DNA from: Nocardia sp. MH4
GTDB lineage: Bacteria; Actinomycetota; Actinomycetes; Mycobacteriales; Mycobacteriaceae
Assembly (NCBI RefSeq): GCF_019266065.1
Contig: NZ_LPNR01000101.1
Location: 41,037 to 105,036, forward strand
Reading direction: 5' to 3'
Length of the DNA stretch: 64,000 nt
Both the position numbers and the translations under genes were made by a program. Under the pieces are notes generated by a model. That model worked only from the letters and a program-made list of their open reading frames with translations, did not search any database and was not told the origin of the DNA. Below are positions 7,017 through 14,708 of this stretch, piece by piece; within the stretch, counting starts at the first letter, position 1, and the number at the start of each line of letters is the position of its first letter.

Positions 7017-8449
7017 CAGCATTCGCCAAGTTCGCGAGCTTCGATCGACCCGCACAGCTGCTGATGGTCAACCAGTTCGGCATCAACCTGGGTTTTTACA
7101 TGTTGATGCCGTTTCTCGCCGGTTACCTGGCAGGCCCATTGGGACTCGCCGCGTGGGCGGTCGGGCTTGTCCTGGGCGTTCGCAACTTCTCCCAGCAGGG
7201 CATGTTCCTCATCGGCGGGACACTGGCCGATCGACTCGGCTACAAACCGCTGATCGTCGCGGGCTGCCTACTGCGGACCGGCGGGTTCGCGCTGTTGGTC
7301 TTCGCTGACTCCCTGCCCGCAGTGTTGATCGCCTCCGCGGCGACCGGCTTCGCCGGTGCGTTGTTCAACCCCGCGGTGCGCGCGTACCTCGCGGCCGACG
7401 CCGGTGAACGTCGCGTCGAGGCCTTCGCCGTGTTCAACATGTTCTATCAGGCAGGGATCCTCGCGGGCCCGCTGGTAGGGCTGGCGCTGATGACGGTCGA
7501 CTTCCGGGTCACCGCGGGCGTCGCCGCGATCGTGTTCGCGGCGCTGACCATCGCCCAGCTGTTCGCACTACCCGCTCGCAAGGGGGAAACCTCGACGGCG
7601 AAGACGTCGGTTCTCGATGACTGGCGCACAGTGGTGTCCAATCGCCGGTTCCTGGCGTTCTCGGTGGCCATGATCGGCTCCTATGTTCTGTCGTTCCAGG
7701 TCTATCTGGCGCTGCCGTTGCAGGCTGAGTTCATCGCAGGCGCGCAGTCCCAGACGCTGGTCTCGGCACTGTTCGTGGTCTCCGGCGTGGTCGCGGTCGC
7801 CGGCCAGCTACGCATCACCGCATGGTTGCGGGCCAGGTGGGGTCCGGGCCGGAGCCTGGTCGCCGGAATGACCGTCCTCGCGGCGTCGTTCATCCCGCTG
7901 ATCGTGGTGCCGACTCCGAGCAGGTTCGGAACGATCGCCGCCGTCGCAGCCCTGTTGATCACGACGACGCTGCTGGCGATCGGCACCGCCGCGGTGTTCC
8001 CCTTCGAGATGGATACCGTCGTCACGCTGTCCGGCGACAGACTCGTCGCCACGCACTACGGGTTCTACAACACCGTCGTCGGCGTCGGCATCCTTCTCGG
8101 CAACCTCGCCACTGGTGTCGTCGTAGGCGCCGCCCGCGACGCCGGAATCGACTGGGCGGTCTGGGCGGGGCTCGCCGCCATCGGTGTCATCTCGTCCTAC
8201 GCGCTGGTCCGATTGGAAAGAGCCGGCGAGCAGCCCGCCGCCTCGGCGGTGTATCGCAGCGGACGCCACCGGCTCCCGGCAGGGCGCCACCGGCGCGAGG
8301 AGCGCCCCGCGCCGACTCGGTCCAGCCCGCAGCGGACGAGTCCGCAGAGGCCCAGCCCGTCACGCACGAGTCCACCACCACGCCCCCGCCCGACCATCGG
8401 CGATGACCGCCGCCGCAATCCCGCAGGTTCACCAGCGGCCAGGCGGTGA
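7013..8449 (+). CDS. MFS transporter, Rv0849-like (cassette A)
   Basis: A 12-helix major facilitator of 478 residues, homologous to mycobacterial Rv0849, which also sits after cysK2. Features include [15 protein letters not shown] in helix 1 and [13 protein letters not shown] in the helix 2-3 loop. The GTG at 7013 overlaps the cysK2 stop and matches the start of the homologue in cassette B. The last ~60 residues are a Pro/Arg/Ser-rich cytoplasmic tail of low complexity, longer still in copy B. Substrate unknown; tight coupling to CysK2 suggests transport of its product or a related sulfur compound. Confidence 0.87.
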   Translation: MTAFAKFASFDRPAQLLMVNQFGINLGFYMLMPFLAGYLAGPLGLAAWAVGLVLGVRNFSQQGMFLIGGTLADRLGYKPLIVAGCLLRTGGFALLVFADSLPAVLIASAATGFAGALFNPAVRAYLAADAGERRVEAFAVFNMFYQAGILAGPLVGLALMTVDFRVTAGVAAIVFAALTIAQLFALPARKGETSTAKTSVLDDWRTVVSNRRFLAFSVAMIGSYVLSFQVYLALPLQAEFIAGAQSQTLVSALFVVSGVVAVAGQLRITAWLRARWGPGRSLVAGMTVLAASFIPLIVVPTPSRFGTIAAVAALLITTTLLAIGTAAVFPFEMDTVVTLSGDRLVATHYGFYNTVVGVGILLGNLATGVVVGAARDAGIDWAVWAGLAAIGVISSYALVRLERAGEQPAASAVYRSGRHRLPAGRHRREERPAPTRSSPQRTSPQRPSPSRTSPPPRPRPTIGDDRRRNPAGSPAARR

Positions 8450-8558
8450 ACCGCCGCGGCCACCGAGTCAGGAACGCCACATCCGGAATTGAACGCCGAG
8501 GCCCCCCAATCGGGTCCTCGGCCATCCGACATTTCTGACCATGACAAGGACATATGAC

Positions 8559-9236
8559 ATGAACACCATTCTGCGGCGGATCGCCCTCACCACCGGTGCC
8601 GTCGCGGCCGCGACCGTGCTGGGCGTCGGCGTCGCCTCCGCGCATCTGGCAGTCGAGGCCCCCGGGGCGAAACAAGGTTCCTCCACGGTCCTTTCGTTCC
8701 GGATCTCCAACGAATCCGAGCAAGCCTCGACCACCACATTGACCGTCGAGGTGCCCGGTCTCAAGACCGCACGCACCGAGCCGATGCCGGGCTGGGACGC
8801 CGTCGTGCAGCGCGATCCGAACAAAATGGCCACCTCGGTGACCTGGACGGCAACACCCGGCGCCGGCGTCGGGCCGGGCCAGTTCCAACGGTTCGTCCTC
8901 TACGCAGGTCCCCTGCCCAAGCAGGACACTGTCGCGTTCAAGGCGGTGCAGACCTACAGCGACGGCAAGGTCGTCACGTGGGATCAACCTGCCACCGCTG
9001 GTGCGGCAGAGCCGGAGTTCCCGCTGCCCGTCCTCGCTTTGACGGCAGCTGAGCCGGGCGACGGACATTCCCACGGCACCGAACCCGAGAAGCCGCAGGC
9101 AGCACCCCACGCCGAAGCCGACACCGAAACCGACTCGGCAGCACGCTGGCTCGGTATCGGTGGACTCGCGCTGGGTGGGCTCGGCGCTGTCGCGGGAGTG
9201 GGCGCCCTTGCCCGCACCCGTCGCAATTCTGAGTAG
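8559..9236 (+). CDS. ycnI: YcnI-like copper-binding secreted protein (DUF1775)
   Basis: A 225-residue exported protein. A signal peptide ends at ASA-HLAVEAP, so the mature protein starts with His, the ligand used by YcnI for Cu(II). A cupin-like DUF1775 domain follows (about residues 30-160, with the conserved PGWDAVVQRD region), then a linker rich in His, Glu and Pro, and a C-terminal membrane anchor (WLGIGGLALGGLGAVAGVGAL) with a basic end. The ATG at 8559 is preferred over 8541 because AAGGA lies seven bases... upstream at 8545-8549. Probably handles copper outside the membrane. It follows cassette A in the same direction and ends at a strong terminator. Confidence 0.9.
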   Translation: MNTILRRIALTTGAVAAATVLGVGVASAHLAVEAPGAKQGSSTVLSFRISNESEQASTTTLTVEVPGLKTARTEPMPGWDAVVQRDPNKMATSVTWTATPGAGVGPGQFQRFVLYAGPLPKQDTVAFKAVQTYSDGKVVTWDQPATAGAAEPEFPLPVLALTAAEPGDGHSHGTEPEKPQAAPHAEADTETDSAARWLGIGGLALGGLGAVAGVGALARTRRNSE

Positions 9237-9265
9237 CCGATCTGCCCACGGGCAGGCGTGATATC

Positions 9266-9298
9266 GGCGCCGGGTTCACTATCGAACCCGGCGCCTTT
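9266..9298. terminator. Bidirectional terminator between ycnI and copZ
   Basis: Perfect 12-bp stem GGCGCCGGGTTC / GAACCCGGCGCC, 6-nt loop, followed by TTT. It separates two convergent genes. Confidence 0.85.
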
Positions 9299-9318
9299 GC
9301 CTTGTCCGGTCGATCGGG

Positions 9319-9534
9319 CTACTCGACGATCGCCGCTACGTAACCGAGTTCCGCGATGGCCGTGACGATGTCGTCAGGGCTGCTCAGCGCGGGGTCGAGT
9401 TCGACGGTGGCACGGCCCTTCTTCATCGACGTCTGGGTGGTGCGAACGCCGGGCAGGTCCTCGAGTGTGTCGTCGACGAGGAGGGCACAGCTACCACAGT
9501 GCATGCCCTGGATCTCGAAAGTATGTGTTGCCAT
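9319..9534 (-). CDS. copZ: Copper chaperone, HMA domain (CopZ-like)
   Basis: A 71-residue cytosolic ferredoxin-like HMA protein. The metal site is GMHCGSC (Cys13, Cys16). It carries Cu(I) to export proteins. The ATG follows GAAAGG and lies 15 bp after the TauE/SafE-cupredoxin gene, so the two form an operon. The most diverged of the three CopZ-like proteins here: the usual MxC motif is MHC and the fold ends in ELGYVAAIVE. Confidence 0.9.
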   Translation of the reverse strand: MATHTFEIQGMHCGSCALLVDDTLEDLPGVRTTQTSMKKGRATVELDPALSSPDDIVTAIAELGYVAAIVE

Positions 9535-9549
9535 GGAATTTCGGGCCTT

Positions 9550-10626
9550 TCAGGAGATGGTGACGATGCCGGAGTACATACCCATGCCGCAGCTGTAATC
9601 CAGGCGGCCGGGCTGCAGAACGCCCAGATCGATGCGAGTTTCGCCGGTCGAAGGCAGCGTCTTCTGGATGTCGAGTTCGGGGATGATCAACGACCGAATA
9701 CAGCCCTGGGTGCCTTTGGTCTTGATGACGAGGGTGGTCGGAATGCCGGACTTCACTTCGGCGTTGCCGGGGCTGTAGGCGCGATTGCTCGCGGCGATCG
9801 TCACGGTCTGCATGCCGTCGGCGATTACCGCGGTACTGGCGTCGGCGGGGGCCGGTTCGACCCCGACTGTCGCAGCCAACCGGCTCGCGGCCAACGGGGA
9901 ACCGGCCAACTCCAAGCCACCGTTGAGGGTGTAGAGGCCCATGAGCAAGACGACCACACCGGTGGCGAAAGCCAATCGTCCGCGCCAGACGGTGGCGGCT
10001 ACGCGGGCCGCGTAGCCGAGAACAGCGAACAAGGGGCTGGTACCGAGAACGAACACCGCCATTGTCGCCGCACCCCACCACGGCGATCCCGAAGCCAGGG
10101 CGAGAGCTTCCACCGACAGTGTTACTCCGCACGGGATGAGGATCGTCAACATACCGAGCATTGCCGGCGCGACAGCGGACTGTGAGCGGGTCCGCGTGCG
10201 AATCAACCGCATCCAGGAGGCAGGCGGTTCGATAACGATGCCACGGAATCCGGGGACTCCCAACTGCGCGAGGCCGAAGACGACGATCAATAGCCCGGCG
10301 CCGATCTGTAACCAGGTGCGAGTCCCGACCGACAGTTCGAAGACGCCACCCAGCGCGCCGAGCAAGGCGCCGAACACAGTGTGCGAGAGAAGCTTTCCGG
10401 CGAGAAACCCACCCACTGGGGTGAGGTCGTCCCCGATACGGCTACTCCACCGACGCAGCGCGGGCGCCTCCGTAGTGGACGAGGCAGAGGCCGGGGACAA
10501 AGCGGTGGCGCCCGCAGCGGCGGCGCGCTGGCGGGTGATCAATCCGGTGAGCAAGCCGCCTTGCACTGCGGCGCAGGAGACACCACCAGCGAACAGGCCG
10601 GTGACCAGGACAGGGAAAAGGTTCAC
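9550..10626 (-). CDS. TauE/SafE-family copper permease fused to a cupredoxin-like domain
   Basis: A 358-residue fusion. Residues 1 to about 240 form a six-to-seven-helix TauE/SafE (UreH/DsbD-like) membrane domain with GGVSCAAVQGG in helix 1 and IPCGVTLSVEA later; both Cys sit in helices. Residues about 255-358 form an extracytoplasmic cupredoxin-like domain whose last strand carries YSCGMGMYSG, with the Cys and Met of a copper site, and an earlier GCIRSLIIPELD. A GTG start at 10626 behind CACAGGAG is preferred because the family begins with this helix; an ATG at 10674 is the alternative. Flanked by copZ and an LpqS-like gene, it is most likely a copper exporter or copper-delivery protein. Confidence 0.82.
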   Translation of the reverse strand: MNLFPVLVTGLFAGGVSCAAVQGGLLTGLITRQRAAAAGATALSPASASSTTEAPALRRWSSRIGDDLTPVGGFLAGKLLSHTVFGALLGALGGVFELSVGTRTWLQIGAGLLIVVFGLAQLGVPGFRGIVIEPPASWMRLIRTRTRSQSAVAPAMLGMLTILIPCGVTLSVEALALASGSPWWGAATMAVFVLGTSPLFAVLGYAARVAATVWRGRLAFATGVVVLLMGLYTLNGGLELAGSPLAASRLAATVGVEPAPADASTAVIADGMQTVTIAASNRAYSPGNAEVKSGIPTTLVIKTKGTQGCIRSLIIPELDIQKTLPSTGETRIDLGVLQPGRLDYSCGMGMYSGIVTIS

Positions 10627-10732
10627 GAGAAGTACTCCTGTGGACAATAGAACGAGATCGATGTGGACCGGCACGGGAATGTCGGCCGACGGAGGCCAGG
10701 TGCCGCCGGTTGGCGAATCGGGCCAGCGTGCT
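10627..10732 (-). promoter_or_regulatory. 106-nt leader between third LpqS-like gene and permease gene
   Basis: Same length as the gaps in cassettes A and B but with little sequence similarity by eye. It contains the GAGAAGT...AGGAG ribosome-binding region of the permease. Confidence 0.4.
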
Positions 10733-11203
10733 CTACGTACGCAGGATGCAGAGTTCGTGGAGGCTCGGTTTCCGTATCGGAATCGTGCGTCGCGGTAGCA
10801 CTCGGCGCCGGTAGAGCACAGGCAGCGGAGTGACGGTTGTGTCCGGCCGCACCGTTAGAAGCGCGCCCAGCAGAGCCAGGAATACCGCGAGGCACGCCAT
10901 CACCACGTCGACAGTGGTCGGCGAAAGCCCTTCGTACTTCACGTCAACCGCCGGCTCGGAATGGTCGGCGACGATCGCCTCGTGGGTGCCCTCCCCTGTG
11001 CGGTGGACGCCGCTCGTCGGCATCGCGGCAGTCGGCGCAGCGGCCGTGGCAGTGGGCCGCGACTGTTCCATCGTCATCGAGCTGGTCGACATCGCGGCGA
11101 CATGGCAGGGACTGCCTTCGATCATGGCGATCGCGAACAGGGCCGCGAACACCGCGACGAACCGCGCGAATCCGACGCGGCTCAGTGTCGGGGCAGCACT
11201 CAC
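10733..11203 (-). CDS. Third LpqS-like small membrane protein
   Basis: A 156-residue protein with an N-terminal membrane segment (FVAVFAALFAIAMIEGSP), a Met/Ser/Thr/Pro-rich loop with several Met and His (HVAAMSTSSMTMEQ), a second membrane segment (VVMACLAVFLALLGALL) and a basic tail ending SLHELCILRT. The topology and the L-x-x-x-C-I/L-x-R end resemble LpqS and the two cassette copies. The GTG at 11203 is chosen because it fits the signal region and lies 9 bp after a BlaI-type operator, implying a very short leader. It precedes a copper permease, as the other two precede cysK2. Confidence 0.65.
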   Translation of the reverse strand: MSAAPTLSRVGFARFVAVFAALFAIAMIEGSPCHVAAMSTSSMTMEQSRPTATAAAPTAAMPTSGVHRTGEGTHEAIVADHSEPAVDVKYEGLSPTTVDVVMACLAVFLALLGALLTVRPDTTVTPLPVLYRRRVLPRRTIPIRKPSLHELCILRT

Positions 11204-11212
11204 CCCGCAGAT

Positions 11213-11233
11213 ACTACTAACTAGGTACGTAGA
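11213..11233. promoter_or_regulatory. BlaI-type operator before the permease operon
   Basis: ACTACTAA-CTAGG-TACGTAGA, nine bases upstream of the GTG of the third LpqS-like gene; it would block transcription start directly. Confidence 0.72.
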
Positions 11234-11259
11234 ACCGGCAGGCGGCCGGTCAACCGCCC

Positions 11260-11739
11260 TCAGCCACCCCACCGCGCGATGAGCAGGGGTGCGTTCATCT
11301 GCTGATTGATCTGGAGCGCGACCGTCGCGACAAGCAGAACTGGAAGGTAGACACGCCGATCGACGGCAATGTTCACCCATCGTCCGGTGCGCATGCCGAT
11401 AGCGGCCCGGATCAGCGCTGCCACCGCGATCGCCATCAGTAGCGGCCCAGCGGGGTTGTACCGCAGCGCATCCCAGACCTGCCCATGCAGCAGCAAATAC
11501 CACGACCTCGTCCCTCCGCAGAACGGGTCCATGATTCCCAGCTGATGCAGCGGGCCGTGCAAGTCCATCGAGGGGATTCCGAACAGCACCAAGACCAGCG
11601 CGCCCACCGCCGCGACGAGTGCCGACCAGGTCAACCACCGATGCCCGTCGGACGACTCGACCGATATATGCGCAGGCCGCGCCACCATTGCGCGCGTCGG
11701 TCCTGCACCGACGCTTTCGCGTGCATCCGGTTCATCCAT
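11260..11739 (-). CDS. DUF2752 family membrane protein
   Basis: A 159-residue protein with about three to four membrane helices. The DUF2752 signature is present in variant form: FCGGTRSWYLLLHG followed by ALRYNPAGPLL; the usual first Cys-Pro-x-Cys is reduced to one Cys. Function of the family is unknown. The ATG at 11739 is preferred because GAGGGGG lies five bases upstream and an upstream ATG at 11766 would overlap the operator. Its own BlaI-type operator ties it to the neighbouring copper and envelope genes. Confidence 0.72.
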   Translation of the reverse strand: MDEPDARESVGAGPTRAMVARPAHISVESSDGHRWLTWSALVAAVGALVLVLFGIPSMDLHGPLHQLGIMDPFCGGTRSWYLLLHGQVWDALRYNPAGPLLMAIAVAALIRAAIGMRTGRWVNIAVDRRVYLPVLLVATVALQINQQMNAPLLIARWGG

Positions 11740-11765
11740 GATGCCCCCTCGATCCGACGAACTCA

Positions 11766-11786
11766 TCTACTACATGGGTACACAGA
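11766..11786. promoter_or_regulatory. BlaI-type operator before DUF2752 gene
   Basis: TCTACTAC-ATGGG-TACACAGA; the right arm is imperfect but is followed by CAGTAGT. Confidence 0.5.
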
Positions 11787-11832
11787 CAGTAGTCGATCGC
11801 AGAACATTCCGCCCCGACCGAGGCAGAGACCG

Positions 11833-12780
11833 CTAGCCGGGCTGACACACTCCGAGCCCGATCACAGCGACGAGCGTCGCGATCATGGGACCGGCAAGAA
11901 CTGTGGCGATGATCAGCGCTGAGACGATGCCGACCATCGAGCGGCCCACTGGGGAGGCGGACGCAAGCCGAGTCACACGATCAGCGAGTCCGACTTCGGT
12001 CGCACCGAGCGTGCTTGCACCGTTCGAGTCGGCCAGGGTGAGCAACGCCTCGCGAACGGTTTCCCGACCATGCGAGGCGGCGGCAACATCGTCGGCCGAC
12101 ATTTCGACGAGACGGGCAACCTGAGCCGCCCCGACAGTGAACAGATCGATCCGCGGGAACGCCCCGGCCAAAGCGCGCGTAACAGCAAGGAGAAGGTGGT
12201 GCTTGCCTGCGAGGTGAGCACGCTCGTGTGCCAATACGGCCGCGAGGTGCGCTTCGTCGAGTGCGGCGACAATTCCCTGAGTGAGGACAATCGTGTGCGG
12301 ATCCCCCGCAACCGAGTACGCGGCGGGCTCTGGATGATCGATGACAACGGCATCGTGACCAGCATGCGGTCGCCCGACGATCCTGGCGGCGCGCGCGTGC
12401 CCATGGGTCACCGAACGTGCCCGCACCAGTGCACGGCCCACTCCCCCTATCAACACGACCCCTGCGGCAACGCCGCACGTCACCAGGACCAGCAGGCCCA
12501 TCTGGACAGCTGTTCCATATTCGCCGATCGCCGCGTCGTGGAGCTGATCAAAGCATCGACTCAGGTTGAGATGCTGGTCGGCGAGCATGTCGCGGACGAC
12601 ATCCGCGATAACGAAGCCGATCGCGGCCACCCAAGCCAGCACGACCGACCCGATCGCGCTGAGCCACGCGATCAAGCTCAGGCGCGGGCCGACACCGCAG
12701 CGCGTCGACCGAATCAGGGTCGGCGGAGCGAGAACCATGACGACCAGGCTGTAGACGAGCAGGCAGATAGCGACGCTCAT
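11833..12780 (-). CDS. M56 (BlaR1/MecR1-type) membrane metallopeptidase
   Basis: A 315-residue integral membrane protease. Hydrophobic helices at about 1-20, 35-60 and 95-115 precede the zinc site HERAH (185-189), with Glu226 in LVEMSADD as likely third ligand; two C-terminal helices follow. M56 proteins such as BlaR1 cleave or inactivate BlaI-family repressors. This one lacks the extracellular penicillin-binding sensor, like mycobacterial Rv1845c, so its signal is unknown. Homologous to the gene at 42993. A short upstream frame overlaps its ATG (ATGA). The operator at 12988 suggests that it is itself under BlaI control. Confidence 0.87.
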   Translation of the reverse strand: MSVAICLLVYSLVVMVLAPPTLIRSTRCGVGPRLSLIAWLSAIGSVVLAWVAAIGFVIADVVRDMLADQHLNLSRCFDQLHDAAIGEYGTAVQMGLLVLVTCGVAAGVVLIGGVGRALVRARSVTHGHARAARIVGRPHAGHDAVVIDHPEPAAYSVAGDPHTIVLTQGIVAALDEAHLAAVLAHERAHLAGKHHLLLAVTRALAGAFPRIDLFTVGAAQVARLVEMSADDVAAASHGRETVREALLTLADSNGASTLGATEVGLADRVTRLASASPVGRSMVGIVSALIIATVLAGPMIATLVAVIGLGVCQPG

Positions 12781-12836
12781 CGTCGGTCACACTTCGACGC
12801 CACCGGCAGGGTCGGCAACGACTGCACTGCTGGCAC
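12777..12836 (-). CDS. Putative 19-residue leader peptide of the M56 gene
   Basis: GTG frame of 19 codons with AAGGAG seven bases upstream. Its TGA shares bases with the ATG of the M56 gene. Composition is unremarkable (one Cys near the end). The good ribosome binding site and ATGA overlap suggest translational coupling; the second M56 gene shows no equivalent, so this remains tentative. Confidence 0.35.
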   Translation of the reverse strand: MPAVQSLPTLPVASKCDRR

Positions 12837-12987
12837 GAGGGGACTCCTTGCGGATCGAGATCCGAGGTCAGCGACGGATCAGAGAGGCGACTTCATTGTA
12901 TCGACCCCTCGCCGAGTACCTCCGGCACAGACAGGGTCGAGCCCCTTTCCTCCATAACCGGCAATGTTGCGTCAACCGGCAACACCA

Positions 12988-13015
12988 TCTACTGTCTACT
13001 AACGTAGACAGTAGA
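12988..13015. promoter_or_regulatory. Extended BlaI-type operator (M56 gene A)
   Basis: The best palindrome of the window. Arms of 13 bp (12987-12999 and 13004-13016) around TAAC are perfectly complementary. It contains the core TCTACTGT-CTACT-AACGTAGA plus an outer half-site. Confidence 0.85.
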
Positions 13016-13019
13016 TGCT

Positions 13020-13165
13020 TGCGTCAGCAGGACGAGCTGGCGCGAGACGCTCCCTCCTGGGGCGTCGACTGCGGCGGAGATGGCACGATCCCCTCATCTC
13101 GTGCGTTCGCCGCGATCACCTGAAGTGGGGCGAGAGATTGTGGCGATCCGGCCCCACTTCAGGAC
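13020..13165 (-). repeat. Dispersed hairpin repeat, copy 4
   Basis: On the minus strand: hairpin GAAGTGGGGC...GCCCCACTTC, then CGAGATGAGGGGATCG, then CTCCGCCGCAGTCGAC, leading into the operator at 12988. Same order as copies at 33421, 33874 and 36214; the second hairpin of those copies is not recognisable here. Confidence 0.65.
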
Positions 13166-13172
13166 AATCCCG

Positions 13173-13919
13173 TCAGTCAGAACCCCAATGCTGTTCCATC
13201 ACAATGCCTTTGCTGGCCATCCAGGGCAGTGGGTCGATCTTGACACCGTCCTGATCCCAGATTTCCAGATGCAAGTGCGGGCCGGTGGAAATGCCGCGGT
13301 TGCCGACCGAAGCGATCACATCGCCGGCGTTCACTCGCTGACCTTCCTGGACATAGATGTCATTGATATGGCCGTACACGGCGGTTGTTCCGTCGTCCTG
13401 CCCGACACGAATCCACTGACCGAATCCCGATGCCGGACCGGCTTCGAGCACCGTCCCGCCGAGAGCGGACCGAATGGGCGTTCCCAGCGCATCCGCGATG
13501 TCTACACCGGAATGGAATTGACCCCATCGCGCACCGAATACAGAACTGATGTCACCAGCCAACGGCAACGCCGCTGGTGGCGCGACCGCTTGTGACGGAG
13601 CGGGAATCACCTGCTGCTGCAGATCCTCGATGAACTGTTCTGCCTGAGCGAGCGGACCAACGACTTCCACTGGCAGTCCAGCTAATCCGAACGGCGCGGC
13701 AGCAGGTTCGACGCCATGGGCGACATCCGGAGCCAACGGCGCGGCCATCGCGACTTGCGTCGACGTACTGAGTAGGGCTCCGGCAGCCGCCGCGACACCG
13801 ACGGCCACCTTGATTCGGCCATCCGGCGCAGGTTCGGCGCGATGCCGACCCGACCGCCTGGAGTCGGCGAGTAGATGTTGAACGGACAGGGAACCAGAAG
13901 TCTTTCGGTGATGTGACAA
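13173..13919 (-). CDS. M23-family peptidase (LytM-like)
   Basis: A secreted 248-residue protein. An Arg-rich N-terminus and hydrophobic segment (VAVGVAAAAGALLSTSTQVAMAAP, about 37-60) form a signal peptide. A Pro/Ala linker with a short helix follows, then the M23 domain (about 130-240) with metal ligands in FHSGVDIA and GPHLHLEIWD, so the zinc site looks intact. It should cut peptidoglycan cross-bridges or act in cell-wall remodelling or division. Two weak BlaI-type sites lie 180-320 bp upstream. Neighbouring M56 and BlaI-type control suggests an envelope-stress role. Confidence 0.88.
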   Translation of the reverse strand: MSHHRKTSGSLSVQHLLADSRRSGRHRAEPAPDGRIKVAVGVAAAAGALLSTSTQVAMAAPLAPDVAHGVEPAAAPFGLAGLPVEVVGPLAQAEQFIEDLQQQVIPAPSQAVAPPAALPLAGDISSVFGARWGQFHSGVDIADALGTPIRSALGGTVLEAGPASGFGQWIRVGQDDGTTAVYGHINDIYVQEGQRVNAGDVIASVGNRGISTGPHLHLEIWDQDGVKIDPLPWMASKGIVMEQHWGSD

Positions 13920-14102
13920 GGCTCGTCCTCGGGTCGATCGGCGAAAGGCGCCTCGACCAGGTCGTTGCCGACTTATCGACAGCGACTTTCGGCGCGCGGC
14001 GTGATAAGAACTGTACCGATCCGTGACCGCCCCGCAACCATTACGTCAGCACCGCAGACCGAACCCTTCGACTCAGGTAGATAGGCAACTCACCTGCGGA
14101 TA

Positions 14103-14123
14103 TCTACTATTTTATGCAGTAAT
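14103..14123. promoter_or_regulatory. Weak BlaI-type operator
   Basis: TCTACTAT-TTTAT-GCAGTAAT; a good left arm and a poor right arm. May serve the M23 peptidase gene. Confidence 0.35.
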
Positions 14124-14218
14124 GGATGCGTTCACCCAACGAGCGCGTCACTGAATTTTGTTGCTATGCAAGGCATTTCAACATTCAGTGATCTGCGTCA
14201 CTTTTTGGATTGAACATC

Positions 14219-14239
14219 ACTACTGTCTAGATGCATAGT
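14219..14239. promoter_or_regulatory. Weak BlaI-type operator
   Basis: ACTACTGT-CTAGA-TGCATAGT; left arm good, right arm poor. Confidence 0.35.
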
Positions 14240-14678
14240 TTGGGCTCACCGCCAGCCGGGCGGGGACAGTCCGTCTTGCCGCTGCCGTCGGCGGTCCAAC
14301 CATGTCCGGCCCGAATCGCCAGTACCCCCCGCGGCTCGGGCGGTCGACCTCGCTCGAGTTCGTCGCAGTAGATCTACCATCCGGCTTAGTACGTAGCCGA
14401 ATACGAACACAAGCTTCCCCGCCCCGGGCGGATGAACTTACATGTGGATGACACTGGTCACGTTTAGCCAACCATCCGATGGATCACAAACGCTATAGAG
14501 TCACACCACGCATCAACTTTGCGACTTGCAGGGCATCCGAACAAATGGGCGACCACCTGCGCTTCACTCGTCGACCGGACCATCCTGCCGACCATGTAAA
14601 ACGCCATCGACGCAGATTGCCCGATCGATCGTCGCGACTCCCGAGCAACGCGGGCGCAGGTCGAACCCGTTGACAAAC

Positions 14679-14697
14679 TTAGGTACTGCTTACCTAA
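14679..14697. promoter_or_regulatory. IdeR/DtxR iron box
   Basis: TTAGGTACTGCTTACCTAA, a 19-bp palindrome-like site matching the IdeR consensus in both arms, 11 bp upstream of the first siderophore-uptake gene. It predicts iron repression of the whole locus that follows. Confidence 0.88.
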
Positions 14698-14708
14698 GCT
14701 CTCGGCCC

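Larger units (their letters stand above)
12837..13172. other. Control region with operator and repeat copy 4
   Basis: No gene beyond the tentative leader peptide. It holds the 28-30 bp palindromic operator and one copy of the dispersed repeat (about 13020-13165, minus orientation). Confidence 0.65.
13920..14678. other. Long non-coding stretch
   Basis: About 760 bases without a convincing gene. Short open frames here lack ribosome binding sites and domain-like sequence. Two weak BlaI-type sites (14103, 14219) lie in an unusually AT-rich part (about 14100-14225). Confidence 0.6.

Noticed and set aside
14388..14400. TAGTACGTAGCC as another BlaI-type operator
   Set aside because: Only one half-site is present and no second arm at the right distance.
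14220..14471. 83-residue frame on the minus strand
   Set aside because: No ribosome binding site, no domain, composition like out-of-frame GC-rich DNA, and it overlaps a possible operator.
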